Source: JAKFWF01 sp031367505
GTDB lineage: Bacteria > Pseudomonadota > Alphaproteobacteria > Rhizobiales > Hyphomicrobiaceae
DNA: 64,000 bases
NCBI GenBank assembly: GCA_031367505.1
Contig: JANLPY010000421.1
Coordinates: forward strand, 39,724-103,723
Direction: 5' to 3'
How positions within the stretch are numbered: position 1 is the first letter of the stretch; each line of letters begins with the position of its first letter. The notes under the pieces were generated by a model, which searched no databases, was not told the origin of the DNA, and saw only the letters and a list, made by a program, of their open reading frames with translations. A program made the translations under genes and the position numbers. Below are positions 1 through 8,826 of the stretch, piece by piece.

Positions 1-853
1 CGACATAAATCAACGCCGACGTGCCGTTTGAAACGGCTGCGACGTCTCCCGAACCTGTACCGGATTTCAGGCCGGCAGAGATCAGCTCGGCATCGATGTC
101 GATGATGCCGGTCACGGTTTCATGGCCGTGATCCGATCCGATCATCAGCAAAACATCTTCGCCTCTTGCCCGCAACCGATCGACCGCGGCGATGACCAAT
201 CCGGCATTGTGATCGGCTGAACGCACCACCTCCAACATCTCAGGTGAGCCCAGGGCCATGGTGTGTTGCGCGTGGTCGGGTTCGCCGGTCCACAACACAG
301 CGAGTGCCGGTTTGCGGTGGGCCAGCACTTCCGCGCAGAACCTCTCTGTCATATGACGATCGCCGGCCGGATCGAGATTGATGTTCAATTCGTCTTCGGT
401 GCGCACCCGTTGGCGCCCGGGCCCGAACGAGCCAGCGCGATTATAGACATACCCGAAACCATCTGGGTCATGCGCGTAAGCGGCACCGGGTGATACGTTG
501 TTGAAGACGATGACACCACCGTGCGACGACAGGCGTTCCGCCATCGTAGGTTTCGCTAACGACTGGCCGGTGAGCGTGCGCTTCTTTTGCAGGAACTCGG
601 GATCGCCTGCGTCATAGACGACGAGTTCGCCGTCTTGCAACAGTGCCATGGTGTTGCCCTGTAGCCCGTGCCGTGCAGGCAAGCAGCCGGTGGCGAAAGT
701 CGATGAGACGACACGTGTCGCCGATGGAAAAACCGACCGGTATGCTGCGAACGACGTTGCGCGATTGGCGAACGCACAAAGGTGCGGGGTCCATTCCGGC
801 TTGATGAAATCCCGCCGCAAGCCATCGAGATTGACGTAGACTGTGCGTTGCAT
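1..853 (-). CDS. Alkaline-phosphatase-superfamily phosphodiesterase/nucleotide pyrophosphatase (3' end cut by window edge)
   Basis: About 284 codons are visible; the gene runs off the left edge. The protein starts MQRTVYVNLDGLRRDF, the metal-binding Asp motif of type I phosphodiesterases. It continues with PSATRVVSSTFATGCLPARHG, where the Thr/Ser after TR is the nucleophile region in this family. GSDHGHE near the visible end is a second metal-binding motif. The family hydrolyses phosphate mono- and diesters. The start ATG lies 2 bases after the ugpE stop, with GGAG/AGGG just upstream, so it should be co-translated with the Ugp permeases. A role in cleaving phosphodiesters taken up by that transporter is inference. 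Confidence 0.82.
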   Translation of the reverse strand, partial: MQRTVYVNLDGLRRDFIKPEWTPHLCAFANRATSFAAYRSVFPSATRVVSSTFATGCLPARHGLQGNTMALLQDGELVVYDAGDPEFLQKKRTLTGQSLAKPTMAERLSSHGGVIVFNNVSPGAAYAHDPDGFGYVYNRAGSFGPGRQRVRTEDELNINLDPAGDRHMTERFCAEVLAHRKPALAVLWTGEPDHAQHTMALGSPEMLEVVRSADHNAGLVIAAVDRLRARGEDVLLMIGSDHGHETVTGIIDIDAELISAGLKSGTGSGDVAAVSNGTSALIYV

Positions 854-855
854 CC

Positions 856-1707
856 CTACTTCTCCGTCTCCACCAGTCCCTTGACGAACCAGCGCTGCAT
901 CAACACGACCACCAGTACTGGCGGCAACATGGCGAGCATCGCGGTTGCCATGACCACGTTCCACTCGGTCAGTGCGTCGGCCGTGACGATCATCTTCTTG
1001 ATGCCGATGACAACCGTCTGCATGTCGTCACGGGTGGTGATCAGCAGCGGCCATAGATACTGGTTCCAGCCGTAGATGAAGAGGATCACGAACAAGGCCG
1101 CAATGTTTGTTACCGATAGTGGGAGGAGCGTATCCTTGAAGAACTTCCACGGGCCCGCACCGTCGAGTTTCGATGCTTCGATCAGCTCATCGGGGATCGT
1201 CATGAAGAATTGGCGGAAGAACAAAGTCGCGGTGGCCGATGCGATCAGTGGGATCGTCAAGCCGGCGTAGGTATCGAGCAATCCCAGGTCGGCGACGATC
1301 TTGTAGGTCGGATAAATGCGCACCTCGACGGGAAGCATCAGTGTCATGAAGATCAGCCAGAACGCTGTCATGCGAAATGGAAACTTGAAGTACACGACCG
1401 CGTAGGCCGAAAGTATCGAGATCGTGATTTTGCCGAAAGCGATGATGCCGGCCATCAGCATGCTGTTCATCAACATCTGCCACACCGGCTGGCGGGTGGT
1501 GCCGCTGGTGCCGATGAACAGCGCCTTGTAGTAAGTTTCAAAAAATAGCGGACCGGGTGTAACGGGCATTTTTCCGTTAGCGATCAGATCTTGCGGGTGC
1601 GTCGAGCCGACGAAGCACAGGTATACCGGAAATGCGATGATCGCGATGCCGGCGATCAGGATCACGTGTGGCACGAAGTTGCGCCAGAAGCCTTGCTGCT
1701 CAACCAT
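856..1707 (-). CDS. ugpE: sn-glycerol-3-phosphate-type ABC transporter permease UgpE
   Basis: A 283-residue inner-membrane permease of the MalG/UgpE type with six predicted membrane segments. Segments such as LMLPVEVRIYPT, ASATATLFFRQFFMT, FIYGWNQYLWPLL and the C-terminal RWFVKGLVETEK are very close to E. coli UgpE. The EAA loop is EASKLDGAG. I chose the ATG at 1707 because the protein then begins MVEQQGFWRN, as UgpE does; it overlaps the preceding creatininase stop by 8 bases. Frames starting further upstream would only add low-complexity sequence. Its partner is UgpA; UgpB and UgpC are not in the window and may lie beyond the left edge. Confidence 0.9.
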   Translation of the reverse strand: MVEQQGFWRNFVPHVILIAGIAIIAFPVYLCFVGSTHPQDLIANGKMPVTPGPLFFETYYKALFIGTSGTTRQPVWQMLMNSMLMAGIIAFGKITISILSAYAVVYFKFPFRMTAFWLIFMTLMLPVEVRIYPTYKIVADLGLLDTYAGLTIPLIASATATLFFRQFFMTIPDELIEASKLDGAGPWKFFKDTLLPLSVTNIAALFVILFIYGWNQYLWPLLITTRDDMQTVVIGIKKMIVTADALTEWNVVMATAMLAMLPPVLVVVLMQRWFVKGLVETEK

Positions 1708-2479
1708 TGTTACGACCCACCCAGGTCCCGGGATTTGCAATAAGCTCGCCGAGCGTCTTCGAGCAGGCGTCGAGTAGCGCTTCACCTTTTGCCTGGCTCG
1801 CCCGGCGGGGATCGCCAATCACGCCGTTTGGCGTGAACGATTTTAGCGACCGGAAGCGCTGTGCTGGCGGCATCAGGACATGGCGCGAGTTGGCGAAGTT
1901 GGGGCCAATCGCCTCGGCTATACGGTCGTATTTGACGGTGCCCGGCGCCAGTACCATCATCAGCGACGTTTCGAGCTCGCAGGCGTGCAGCACGCTTGTT
2001 TGATCTTCGAGGATGCCGCCGAGAAGAGGTAGCGCCAGTTCAAAATAGGTCGTCGCGATCAGGTCGAGCGAGGTATGCCGCGCAAAGTCCGGGAGTAACG
2101 CGTTCAGCGCGGAGACATTGCCGCCGTGTCCGTTGACAATTGCAACACGCTGGAAGCCGGCCCGCTCGATGCTTTGCAGGAACGCGATGAGCACGCTCCG
2201 ATAGGTCGGGATATCGAAAGTGAATGTGCCGCCGAACGCCATGTGATGTTCGGCCATGCCGCACCACAGCGTCGGCGCGACGATAACGGGGGTGTCTTGA
2301 CGGATGCGATCAGCCGCCGCCTTGCAAACCCCCTCGCACAGTATGGTGTCGACCCCGACGGGTAAGTGTGGGCCGTGCTGCTCCATCGAGGCAACGGGGA
2401 GTATGACGACCGCACCAGCTTTTGCCAGCGCGTTGATATCTTCGGCCGTGAGTTCTTTCCAAAGTGCGGATGCGGTCAT
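1700..2479 (-). CDS. Creatininase-family amidohydrolase
   Basis: A 259-residue protein with the creatininase fold signature. VVILPVASMEQHGPHLPVG carries the conserved E and H metal ligands, VDTILCEG supplies the metal-binding Asp, and VNGHGGNVSALNA is the conserved second motif. The family hydrolyses small cyclic or linear amides (creatinine, formamide intermediates); the substrate cannot be read from sequence. It sits between ugpA and ugpE with overlaps at both ends (ATGA with ugpA, 8 bases with ugpE), so expression is coupled to the transporter. A metabolic link to the transported solute is inference. Confidence 0.88.
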   Translation of the reverse strand: MTASALWKELTAEDINALAKAGAVVILPVASMEQHGPHLPVGVDTILCEGVCKAAADRIRQDTPVIVAPTLWCGMAEHHMAFGGTFTFDIPTYRSVLIAFLQSIERAGFQRVAIVNGHGGNVSALNALLPDFARHTSLDLIATTYFELALPLLGGILEDQTSVLHACELETSLMMVLAPGTVKYDRIAEAIGPNFANSRHVLMPPAQRFRSLKSFTPNGVIGDPRRASQAKGEALLDACSKTLGELIANPGTWVGRNNG

Positions 2480-3360
2480 CAGTACGTCACCTTGCGTTCA
2501 ATGAAGCGGAACTGGATGGCGGTCATGGCGACGACCATGATCATCAGGATCACCGATTGCGCGGCCGACGAGCCGAGATTGCCGCCAAGCCGGCCGTCGG
2601 AGTAAACTTTATAAACGAGCGTCTCGGTGGCTCTTGCCGGTCCGCCTGCCGTTACGCTGTCAATGATGCCGAAGGTATCGAAGAACACGTAGACGATGTT
2701 GACGACGAGCAGGAAGAACGCAGTTGGCGACAGCAGTGGAAACGTGATCGTCCAAAACCGGCGCGTGGGCGAGGCGCCATCGATCGCGGCTGCTTCGTAA
2801 ACAGCGCGCGGGATTGCTGCTAATCCCGCTAGGAAGAACAGGAAATTGTAGCTGATCTGTTTCCATACCGATGCCATGACGACGAGCGTCATCGCGTGGG
2901 TGCCGTTGAGCAACGGGTTCCAATCGACGCCGGCGCTGCGGATGAAGCGCGCGACGAGGCCGAGTGACGGCTGAAACATGAACAACCACAACACACCGGC
3001 AACGGCCGGCGCGACGGCGTAGGGCCAGATCAGCAGCGTCTTGTAAACGCGCGCGCCCTTGATCGCCTTATCCGCTTGCACGGCGAGGATCAGGGCAAGC
3101 CCCAGCGAAAGGGTCGTGACCGCCGCGGCGAACAGAAGGGTGGTGCCGATCGTCCTGTAATATTCCGGCTGTTGCAGTAGATCGCGGTAATTCTCGAACC
3201 AGACGAAATCAGTCTTGAGACCAAACGCATCTTGCAGCAGGAACGATTGCCAAACGGCTTGGCTGGCTGGCCAATAAAAGAACACGAGGGTAACGAGAAG
3301 CTGCGGTGCAAGGAGTGCCAGAGGCAACATCCAGCCGGCGAATACCGATCGCTTTTCCAT
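2479..3360 (-). CDS. ugpA: sn-glycerol-3-phosphate-type ABC transporter permease UgpA
   Basis: A 293-residue permease. Blocks such as LPYAVAPAVAGVLW-like (here IWPYAVAPAVAGVLWLF), SVWKQISYNFLFF, EAAAIDGASPTRRFW (EAA loop), ASSAAQSVILM and the C-terminal RFIERKVTY match E. coli UgpA closely. The solute could still be another glycerophosphoryl compound or a sugar. The stop overlaps the creatininase start (ATGA). A 72-base gap separates it from the DapA-family gene upstream, which is enough for an internal promoter. Confidence 0.92.
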   Translation of the reverse strand: MEKRSVFAGWMLPLALLAPQLLVTLVFFYWPASQAVWQSFLLQDAFGLKTDFVWFENYRDLLQQPEYYRTIGTTLLFAAAVTTLSLGLALILAVQADKAIKGARVYKTLLIWPYAVAPAVAGVLWLFMFQPSLGLVARFIRSAGVDWNPLLNGTHAMTLVVMASVWKQISYNFLFFLAGLAAIPRAVYEAAAIDGASPTRRFWTITFPLLSPTAFFLLVVNIVYVFFDTFGIIDSVTAGGPARATETLVYKVYSDGRLGGNLGSSAAQSVILMIMVVAMTAIQFRFIERKVTY

Positions 3361-3432
3361 GTTTCATCCCTCCGCGCCGCGCACTCGTTGCGCCGGTGCG
3401 TTATCGTTATCGCACTGTTTCATGACGGTTGG

Positions 3433-4395
3433 TCAGTCGGCAAGCAGCTTTGCAGCGGCCGGTTCATGGCGGGCGAGGCGGGCGAGTAGATAATCGACCT
3501 CACGGCGGGCCGTCGCCGAAAGCGAACCACCAGGTTTGCGCTGAGCATCGGACGCAATGATGCCGCGTCGCATCAAGACATATTTGCGGACCGCCAACCC
3601 TGCGCCCGGCTGCTGTTCGTAGCGAACCAGCGGCAGGTGTGCATCGAACATGTCGTGCGCCGCGTCGCGCGCTCCTTGTGCCATCAAGCGGCAGACGCCA
3701 ACGAGCATTTCCGGAAAGGCGTAACCGGTCATCGCGCCATCGGCACCACGGCTCATCTCGAAGTCGAGGAACAAGCCGCCATTGCCGGTAAGGATCGAAA
3801 TGTGCCGCATCCGGCCCTCAGCTTGGGCACTGCGCACGGCACTGATCTTTTCCAGACCCGGCCAATCTTCGTGTTTCAACATGACGCACGATGGGTGCGC
3901 GGCGACGATGCGCTCGATCACGCTGTTCGACATGACAACGCCGGTCGATAGTGGGTAGTCCTGAACGACGAATGGCACATCAGGTCCAATAGCGTTCACG
4001 GTGTCGGCGTAATAGTTGACGATCTGGTCATCGGTCTTGACCGAAGCAGGCGGTGCAATCATCACCCCGGCTGCTCCTGCCTGCATACTACTTTGAGCCA
4101 GTGTGCGCATGGCGGCAAAACCGGGTGCGGAAACACCGACGACCACCGGCAGCGCTTGTGCACGGCTGACGACTTGCTTGACGAAGCTTTGCGCTTCGCT
4201 GGCATCGAGCTTCGGCGCTTCTCCCATCATACCGAGGACGGTGATTCCGCTAACGCCCGATGACTTGTAAAAGTCGATCAGGCGATCGGTGCTCGCTGTG
4301 TCGATGCGGCCGTCGTCATGAAACGGCGTGGCGGAAATAATATAGACGCCCTTGGCGGCAGTGGTGAGCATGGCATTGTCCTCAGCATCGCTCAT
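3433..4395 (-). CDS. Dihydrodipicolinate synthase/N-acetylneuraminate lyase (DapA) family aldolase
   Basis: A 320-residue class I aldolase. The Schiff-base Lys is in CVMLKHEDWPG, the catalytic Tyr in VVQDYPLSTG, and GITVLGMMGEAPKL replaces the usual G(x)TGE loop, with M where Thr is normal. That loop change argues against true DapA and for a pyruvate-aldolase or lyase relative. The ATG at 4395 overlaps the stop of the UbiH-like gene upstream (ATGA), which fixes the start. It heads toward the ugp genes on the same strand. A carbon-source aldolase role is inference. Confidence 0.85.
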   Translation of the reverse strand: MSDAEDNAMLTTAAKGVYIISATPFHDDGRIDTASTDRLIDFYKSSGVSGITVLGMMGEAPKLDASEAQSFVKQVVSRAQALPVVVGVSAPGFAAMRTLAQSSMQAGAAGVMIAPPASVKTDDQIVNYYADTVNAIGPDVPFVVQDYPLSTGVVMSNSVIERIVAAHPSCVMLKHEDWPGLEKISAVRSAQAEGRMRHISILTGNGGLFLDFEMSRGADGAMTGYAFPEMLVGVCRLMAQGARDAAHDMFDAHLPLVRYEQQPGAGLAVRKYVLMRRGIIASDAQRKPGGSLSATARREVDYLLARLARHEPAAAKLLAD

Positions 4396-5627
4396 TGGGC
4401 ACGCAGCAATCTCGGTACGTCTCCACTGAGACCGGCTGCTTCCGTGACGAATGCTTGTTTGATTGCGGGCATCCGGTCAAGCGCGCCTAAGCCGGCCTCG
4501 CGGGCCGATCGCATAAGCGGCCAATCGTTTGAAAACAAGCGATTGAGCCCGCTGAACGTCGCCGTCGAAACGGTGGTGTCGAAGCGTCGCCAGCGTTCGT
4601 AGCGCTCCAGCGCATCCTCATTGCCAAGGTCGAGCCCGACATGGGCCGCGTCGGACACGCATTCGACCAGGGCCGCGATATCGCGCAGTCCGAGGTTCAG
4701 TCCTTGGCCGGCGATCGGATGTACGCCGTGCGCTGCGTCGCCAACGAGTGCCACGCGGGTTGCAATGTACCGCCTGGCAAGATGCGTTTCGAGCGGCCAG
4801 GACTTACGTGGCCCGTCCAGTGCTACGGCGCCAAGGCGACCGGCAACCCGGCGATCGACTTCCTGCAGAAATGCTTCGTCATCCAGCGCTAGAATGTCGG
4901 TGGCGACGCTGGCCACTTCGCTCCAAGTAACGCAGCTGCGGTAGCCGCCTTTGAGTGGCAACATGGCGAACGGTCCGCCAGGGAGAAAGTGCTGGATCGC
5001 GCGGTTGCGATGGTCGATCTCGTGGCTGATCGTGGTGACAATCCCGATCTGATCATGATCCCATTGCACGGATTTGATGCCGGCCGACTCGCGAACGCGT
5101 GAGCGCCGTCCGTCCGCTGCAATGATCAGTTGTGCCGCAAGCTCAGTCCCATCGTCGAATAGGATCGATGCCGATGCGGGAGAGTTGACAAGCCCCGTGA
5201 CCACAACCGGCCGTAAAAGTCGAATGGCTGGCACCTCAGCGACCGTCTGTTCGAGGGCTTTAGCCAATCGTGCATTCGGCACAATCCATGACGCGTGCTG
5301 ACCATGGGAGGTATTGTCGTAGGTCAGTAATCGCCTCCGAACGCCCGCTTGCAGGCTGGAATCCGTCAACTCGATTTCGGCGACAGGCACCGCGATATCT
5401 TCCAGCTGCGACCATACCCCGAGTGTTTGCAGCAGATTTCTCGATCCGGCCGATATCGCCGAGGCGCGGGGGTCCAGTTGGTCAAGGCCGAGCGCAACAG
5501 TCGCTGGACCACGATCCGCGATAACCACACGAACCTGCTGTCCAAGCTCATGAACGAAGGCGAGTGCCAGGGTCAACCCGGCATAACTACCTCCTGCAAT
5601 CACAATATCCGTCGATGCAGCCCGCAT
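4392..5627 (-). CDS. UbiH/UbiF/COQ6-family FAD-dependent monooxygenase
   Basis: A 411-residue flavoprotein hydroxylase. The N-terminal dinucleotide motif is DIVIAGGSYAGLTLALA, slightly off the usual GxGxxG. The DG motif is IIAADGRRSRVRE and the FAD motif GDAAHGVHPIAGQGLNLGL, typical of ubiquinone-ring hydroxylases. The probable role is a ring hydroxylation in ubiquinone synthesis at the inner membrane. It is divergent from tesB with a 112-base promoter region between them, and its stop overlaps the DapA-family start. The exact position hydroxylated (UbiH, UbiF or UbiL type) cannot be told. Confidence 0.85.
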   Translation of the reverse strand: MRAASTDIVIAGGSYAGLTLALAFVHELGQQVRVVIADRGPATVALGLDQLDPRASAISAGSRNLLQTLGVWSQLEDIAVPVAEIELTDSSLQAGVRRRLLTYDNTSHGQHASWIVPNARLAKALEQTVAEVPAIRLLRPVVVTGLVNSPASASILFDDGTELAAQLIIAADGRRSRVRESAGIKSVQWDHDQIGIVTTISHEIDHRNRAIQHFLPGGPFAMLPLKGGYRSCVTWSEVASVATDILALDDEAFLQEVDRRVAGRLGAVALDGPRKSWPLETHLARRYIATRVALVGDAAHGVHPIAGQGLNLGLRDIAALVECVSDAAHVGLDLGNEDALERYERWRRFDTTVSTATFSGLNRLFSNDWPLMRSAREAGLGALDRMPAIKQAFVTEAAGLSGDVPRLLRAQ

Positions 5628-5739
5628 GGGCCTACCTCTCGTCTGTGCGATCCCGGCTCATCTTGACAGCGGCGGATCGCTACCTTCCCTTAACGGCAAC
5701 ACTGCACTTAGCCGTATCACGACTGCAACGGATCGCGGA

Positions 5740-6651
5740 ATGCCCAGCAAAAAACTCAAAGTCGAATCAACGCAACACAAAGCACTCGACGATCTGGTCA
5801 AGATTCTCGATCTCGAACCATTGGAACAAAACCTCTATCGCGGGCAGACGCAAAAGCAGGGCTGGCAGCGGGTGTATGGCGGATTGGTGCTGGCGCAATC
5901 TCTGGTAGCGGCAGTTCGCACCGTTGAACTCGATCGCCTTGCCCATTCGATGCACGGCTACTTTCTCCTCGGCGGCGAGCCTGGCACCCCCATCCTGTAT
6001 GATGTCGAGCGCGTGCGTGATGGCAAGAGTTTCAATACGCGCCGCGTGAAAGCGATCCAGCACGGACGGCCGATATTCTTTCTCAGCGTGTCATTTCAGA
6101 AGCGGGAAGATGGATTGGTTCACCAAACGGAAATGCCCGATGTGCCGTTGCCCGAGGATTTGTCCAACGAGCAACAGTTGGAGGAACAATATGCTGCTAA
6201 CCTGCCCGCTAATCTGCGCAGTTACTTGCGGCGCGAGCGGCCCTTTGAGATGCGGCCGGTCGATTTCAGCCGGTACGTGACGCGGGCCAAAGCACCACCG
6301 CGGCAGTGCGTTTGGATCCGAGCAACCGGGCATCTGGCAGACGATCAAAACCTGCACAACGCTTTGTTGGCCTACGCATCTGACTTCACTCTTCTGGAGA
6401 CGGCGCTGATCGCGCATGGCAAGCTGCTGTTCGACACCGATATTCAACTCGCCAGTATCGATCATGCGATGTGGCTGCATGCACCGTTCCGCGCCGATGA
6501 ATGGCTACTATACGCCCAAGAGAGCACATTTGCCGGTGGTGCGCGTGGCTTCTGCCGCGGCAGCATCTACACGCAGCACGGAGTTTTAGTTGCGTCGGTC
6601 ACCCAAGAAGGCTTGATGCGCAATCGCGACACGAATTTCGTGGTGAAATAA
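5740..6651 (+). CDS. tesB: Acyl-CoA thioesterase II
   Basis: A 303-residue double-hotdog thioesterase that hydrolyses acyl-CoA to fatty acid and CoA. The N-terminal half contains YGGLVLAQSL and LHSMHGYFL-like motifs (here AHSMHGYFLLGG). The catalytic Asp is in IDHAMWLH, the Ser/Thr in ESTFAGGARGF and the Gln in SVTQEGLMR. I chose ATG 5740 (MPSKKLKVEST) since the frame upstream to 5626 has no family similarity and overlaps the divergent gene's start. The length fits the family (about 286 residues). Confidence 0.93.
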   Translation: MPSKKLKVESTQHKALDDLVKILDLEPLEQNLYRGQTQKQGWQRVYGGLVLAQSLVAAVRTVELDRLAHSMHGYFLLGGEPGTPILYDVERVRDGKSFNTRRVKAIQHGRPIFFLSVSFQKREDGLVHQTEMPDVPLPEDLSNEQQLEEQYAANLPANLRSYLRRERPFEMRPVDFSRYVTRAKAPPRQCVWIRATGHLADDQNLHNALLAYASDFTLLETALIAHGKLLFDTDIQLASIDHAMWLHAPFRADEWLLYAQESTFAGGARGFCRGSIYTQHGVLVASVTQEGLMRNRDTNFVVK

Positions 6652-6703
6652 TAGGCAGTGCGGCTGCTAAATAGGCTTTCGATCGCTTTTTAGGAGCCTA
6701 AAA

Positions 6704-6720
6704 TGCAAGCAAATGTTGCC
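6704..6720 (+). promoter_or_regulatory. Candidate NtrC-binding enhancer upstream of glnK
   Basis: The sequence GCAA-N7-TTGC (6705-6719) has the half-site spacing of the NtrC consensus GCAC-N7-GTGC, with one mismatch in each half. It lies about 70 bases upstream of the sigma-54 -24 element, a normal enhancer distance. A TTTTAGG-AG-CCTAAAA palindrome directly precedes it (6688-6703). The match is moderate; the assignment rests largely on context. Confidence 0.45.
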
Positions 6721-6772
6721 GATCTGATAAAAAATACATGTGATTCAATAAATTAAGACTTAGTAAATTAAT

Positions 6773-6788
6773 TGGCACGGCTCTTGTG
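6773..6788 (+). promoter_or_regulatory. Sigma-54 (RpoN) promoter of glnK-amtB
   Basis: TGGCACG-N4-TTGT matches the -24/-12 consensus TGGCACG-N4-TTGC with one mismatch in the -12 box and exact spacing between GG (6774-6775) and TTG (6784-6786). The predicted start is near 6798, leaving a leader of about 50 bases to the glnK ATG. Control of glnK-amtB by RpoN and NtrC under nitrogen limitation is well known in proteobacteria. Confidence 0.85.
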
Positions 6789-6846
6789 TAGCAAGTCCTC
6801 AGCTGAAGATTTTTGTGGTTCGCACAACTAGCTAGAGGATGCTCAC

Positions 6847-7185
6847 ATGAAACTCGTGACCGCGATCATCAAGCCTTTCAAGCTTGAGGAGGTCCGCTCG
6901 GCACTGACCGAACTGGGCTTCCAAGGCATGACCGTCACGGAAGTCAAAGGGTACGGCCGGCAGAAGGGACACACGGAAATCTACCGTGGCGCCGAATACG
7001 CCGTCAGCTTTCTACCGAAAATCAAAATCGAGGTTGTTGTCGCGTCGAGTGATGCGGACAAGGCCGTCGAGGCAATTGCCCGGACCGCCAAAACCGGTCA
7101 AATCGGCGACGGCAAAATCTTTGTATCGACGATTGAGCACACCGTCCGGATCCGCACGGGCGAGGCCGACGAGAACGCGCTCTGA
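6847..7185 (+). CDS. glnK: Nitrogen regulatory protein PII (GlnK)
   Basis: A 112-residue PII trimer subunit of full family length. The T-loop contains KGHTEIYRGAEYAVSFLPK with the uridylylation Tyr at residue 51. The C-terminal signature is GDGKIFVSTIEHTVRIRTGE. It senses 2-oxoglutarate, ATP/ADP and nitrogen status and gates AmtB directly. AGAGG precedes the ATG. It is co-transcribed with amtB, 62 bases downstream, from a sigma-54 promoter. Confidence 0.97.
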   Translation: MKLVTAIIKPFKLEEVRSALTELGFQGMTVTEVKGYGRQKGHTEIYRGAEYAVSFLPKIKIEVVVASSDADKAVEAIARTAKTGQIGDGKIFVSTIEHTVRIRTGEADENAL

Positions 7186-7247
7186 ACGGCGTCACTTCGT
7201 AACATCACGCAATCCAAACTTTAGAGACAAGACGAGGGAGTACTTTC

Positions 7248-8753
7248 ATGACGCTCGACGTGACGAAGCAAGGTGCGATGGTTCGAGAGGTGGGCATTGG
7301 GCTTGCAGCCTTTATGGCAACCATCGTCGCCACGGTGATGCCGGTGTTGGCTGCCGATCCCGTACCAAATAAGGGCGACACAGCCTGGATGTTGATTGCA
7401 TCAGCGCTGGTACTTCTCATGACAGTGCCGGGGCTTGCGCTGTTTTATGGCGGCTTAGTGCGTACCAAGAATATGCTTTCTATGTTGATGCAGGTATTTG
7501 CCATTGTCTGTGTGGTGACGCTCATCTGGGTGATCTACGGATATAGTTTGGCTTTCAGCAGCGGCACATCGTTCAACGCATTCGTCGGAGGGTTTTCGAA
7601 GGCGTTCCTCACGATCGCGCCTGAGAAAAAGACCATTCTGGATGCGACCGCGGCGACGTTTTCGAACGGTGTCGTTATTCCCGAACTCGTCTATGTTGCA
7701 TTTCAGTTGACCTTCGCGTGCATCACGCCGGCTTTGATTGTCGGCGCGTTCGCCGAGCGCATGAAATTCTCAGCGCTGCTGTTGTTCACCGTTCTGTGGG
7801 TCACCCTGATCTACTGCCCGATGGCGCACATGGTCTGGTATTGGGCCGGTCCCGATGCTTTGGGTGATGCAGCGAAGGCAGCAGCCGCTGCAACCGGCGA
7901 TGCGAAGAAGGTTGCCGACGCAGCACTTGCCGCAGTCGTATCCGATGCTGGATATATCTTCCAACTCGGTGCGATCGACTTCGCCGGTGGTACGGTGGTG
8001 CACATCAACGCTGGTATTGCCGGCTTCGTTGGCGCTCTGATGATCGGTAAGCGCGTCGGTTACGGCCGCGAAGCTATGCCGCCACATTCGCTGACATTCA
8101 CGATGGTCGGCGCTGCCCTGCTTTGGGTCGGCTGGTTTGGCTTCAACGCTGGGTCCGCACTGGAGGCCAATTCGACGGCCGCCTTGGCGATGATCAACAC
8201 GTTCGTTGCGACCGCAGCGGCTGGATTGGCGTGGATGTTCGCCGAATGGGCGATCAAGGGTAAGCCGTCGTTGCTCGGCCTCGTGTCGGGTGCAGTGGCC
8301 GGATTGGTTGCGATAACCCCGGCATCGGGTTACGCCGGGCCAATGGGTGCAATCGTGCTCGGTCTGATCGTCGGTGTCGCCTGCTTCGTGTTTTGCACCA
8401 GCATCAAGAACGCATTTGGCTATGACGACAGCCTCGACGTGTTTGGCGTCCATTGCATTGGTGGCATCATCGGTGCGATTGGGACCGGCGTGCTGGTCAG
8501 CCCGCTGCTCGGCGGTACCGGCATTACCGATTACGTGGTGAAGCCTGGTGAGGGCGTCATCGCCGACTTTGTAATGGCAACGCAGGTCTGGGCGCAGATC
8601 AAGGCTGTCGCGATTACGATTCTATGGTCAGGCATCGGCTCGGCCATCATCTATAAGCTCGTCGATGTCGTCATCGGCTTGCGGCCAACCACCGACCAGG
8701 AACGCGAAGGGCTCGATGTCACGGCCCACGGCGAGCGCGCCTACAATTATTGA
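7248..8753 (+). CDS. amtB: Ammonium transporter AmtB
   Basis: A 501-residue transporter. A leader ending MPVLAADP looks like the cleaved signal peptide of AmtB. About eleven membrane helices follow, with the start of the channel at ALVLLMTVPGLALFYGGLV. The pore twin histidines are in DFAGGTVVHINAG and FGVHCIGGIIG. A 20-30 residue Ala-rich insertion near residue 205 (AAKAAAAATGDAKK) lies in a periplasmic or cytoplasmic loop. GAGGGAG sits upstream of the ATG. A strong terminator follows 33 bases after the stop. Confidence 0.96.
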   Translation: MTLDVTKQGAMVREVGIGLAAFMATIVATVMPVLAADPVPNKGDTAWMLIASALVLLMTVPGLALFYGGLVRTKNMLSMLMQVFAIVCVVTLIWVIYGYSLAFSSGTSFNAFVGGFSKAFLTIAPEKKTILDATAATFSNGVVIPELVYVAFQLTFACITPALIVGAFAERMKFSALLLFTVLWVTLIYCPMAHMVWYWAGPDALGDAAKAAAAATGDAKKVADAALAAVVSDAGYIFQLGAIDFAGGTVVHINAGIAGFVGALMIGKRVGYGREAMPPHSLTFTMVGAALLWVGWFGFNAGSALEANSTAALAMINTFVATAAAGLAWMFAEWAIKGKPSLLGLVSGAVAGLVAITPASGYAGPMGAIVLGLIVGVACFVFCTSIKNAFGYDDSLDVFGVHCIGGIIGAIGTGVLVSPLLGGTGITDYVVKPGEGVIADFVMATQVWAQIKAVAITILWSGIGSAIIYKLVDVVIGLRPTTDQEREGLDVTAHGERAYNY

Positions 8754-8785
8754 AATGTAGACCGTTGGTTTTCGACATGTATGCA

Positions 8786-8818
8786 GGCCCGGACGATCGT
8801 ATCGTCCGGGCCTTTTTT
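8786..8818 (+). terminator. Intrinsic terminator of glnK-amtB
   Basis: A perfect 12-bp stem (GGCCCGGACGAT / ATCGTCCGGGCC) with a 3-base loop, followed by six T. It lies directly after amtB. The convergent L,D-transpeptidase gene ends just downstream, so this also limits read-through between the two strands. Confidence 0.95.
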
Positions 8819-8826
8819 ACGTTACA

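Noticed and set aside
7770..8453. A 227-codon minus-strand frame within amtB
   Set aside because: Overlaps the pore region of a conserved transporter; no start signal or recognisable domain.
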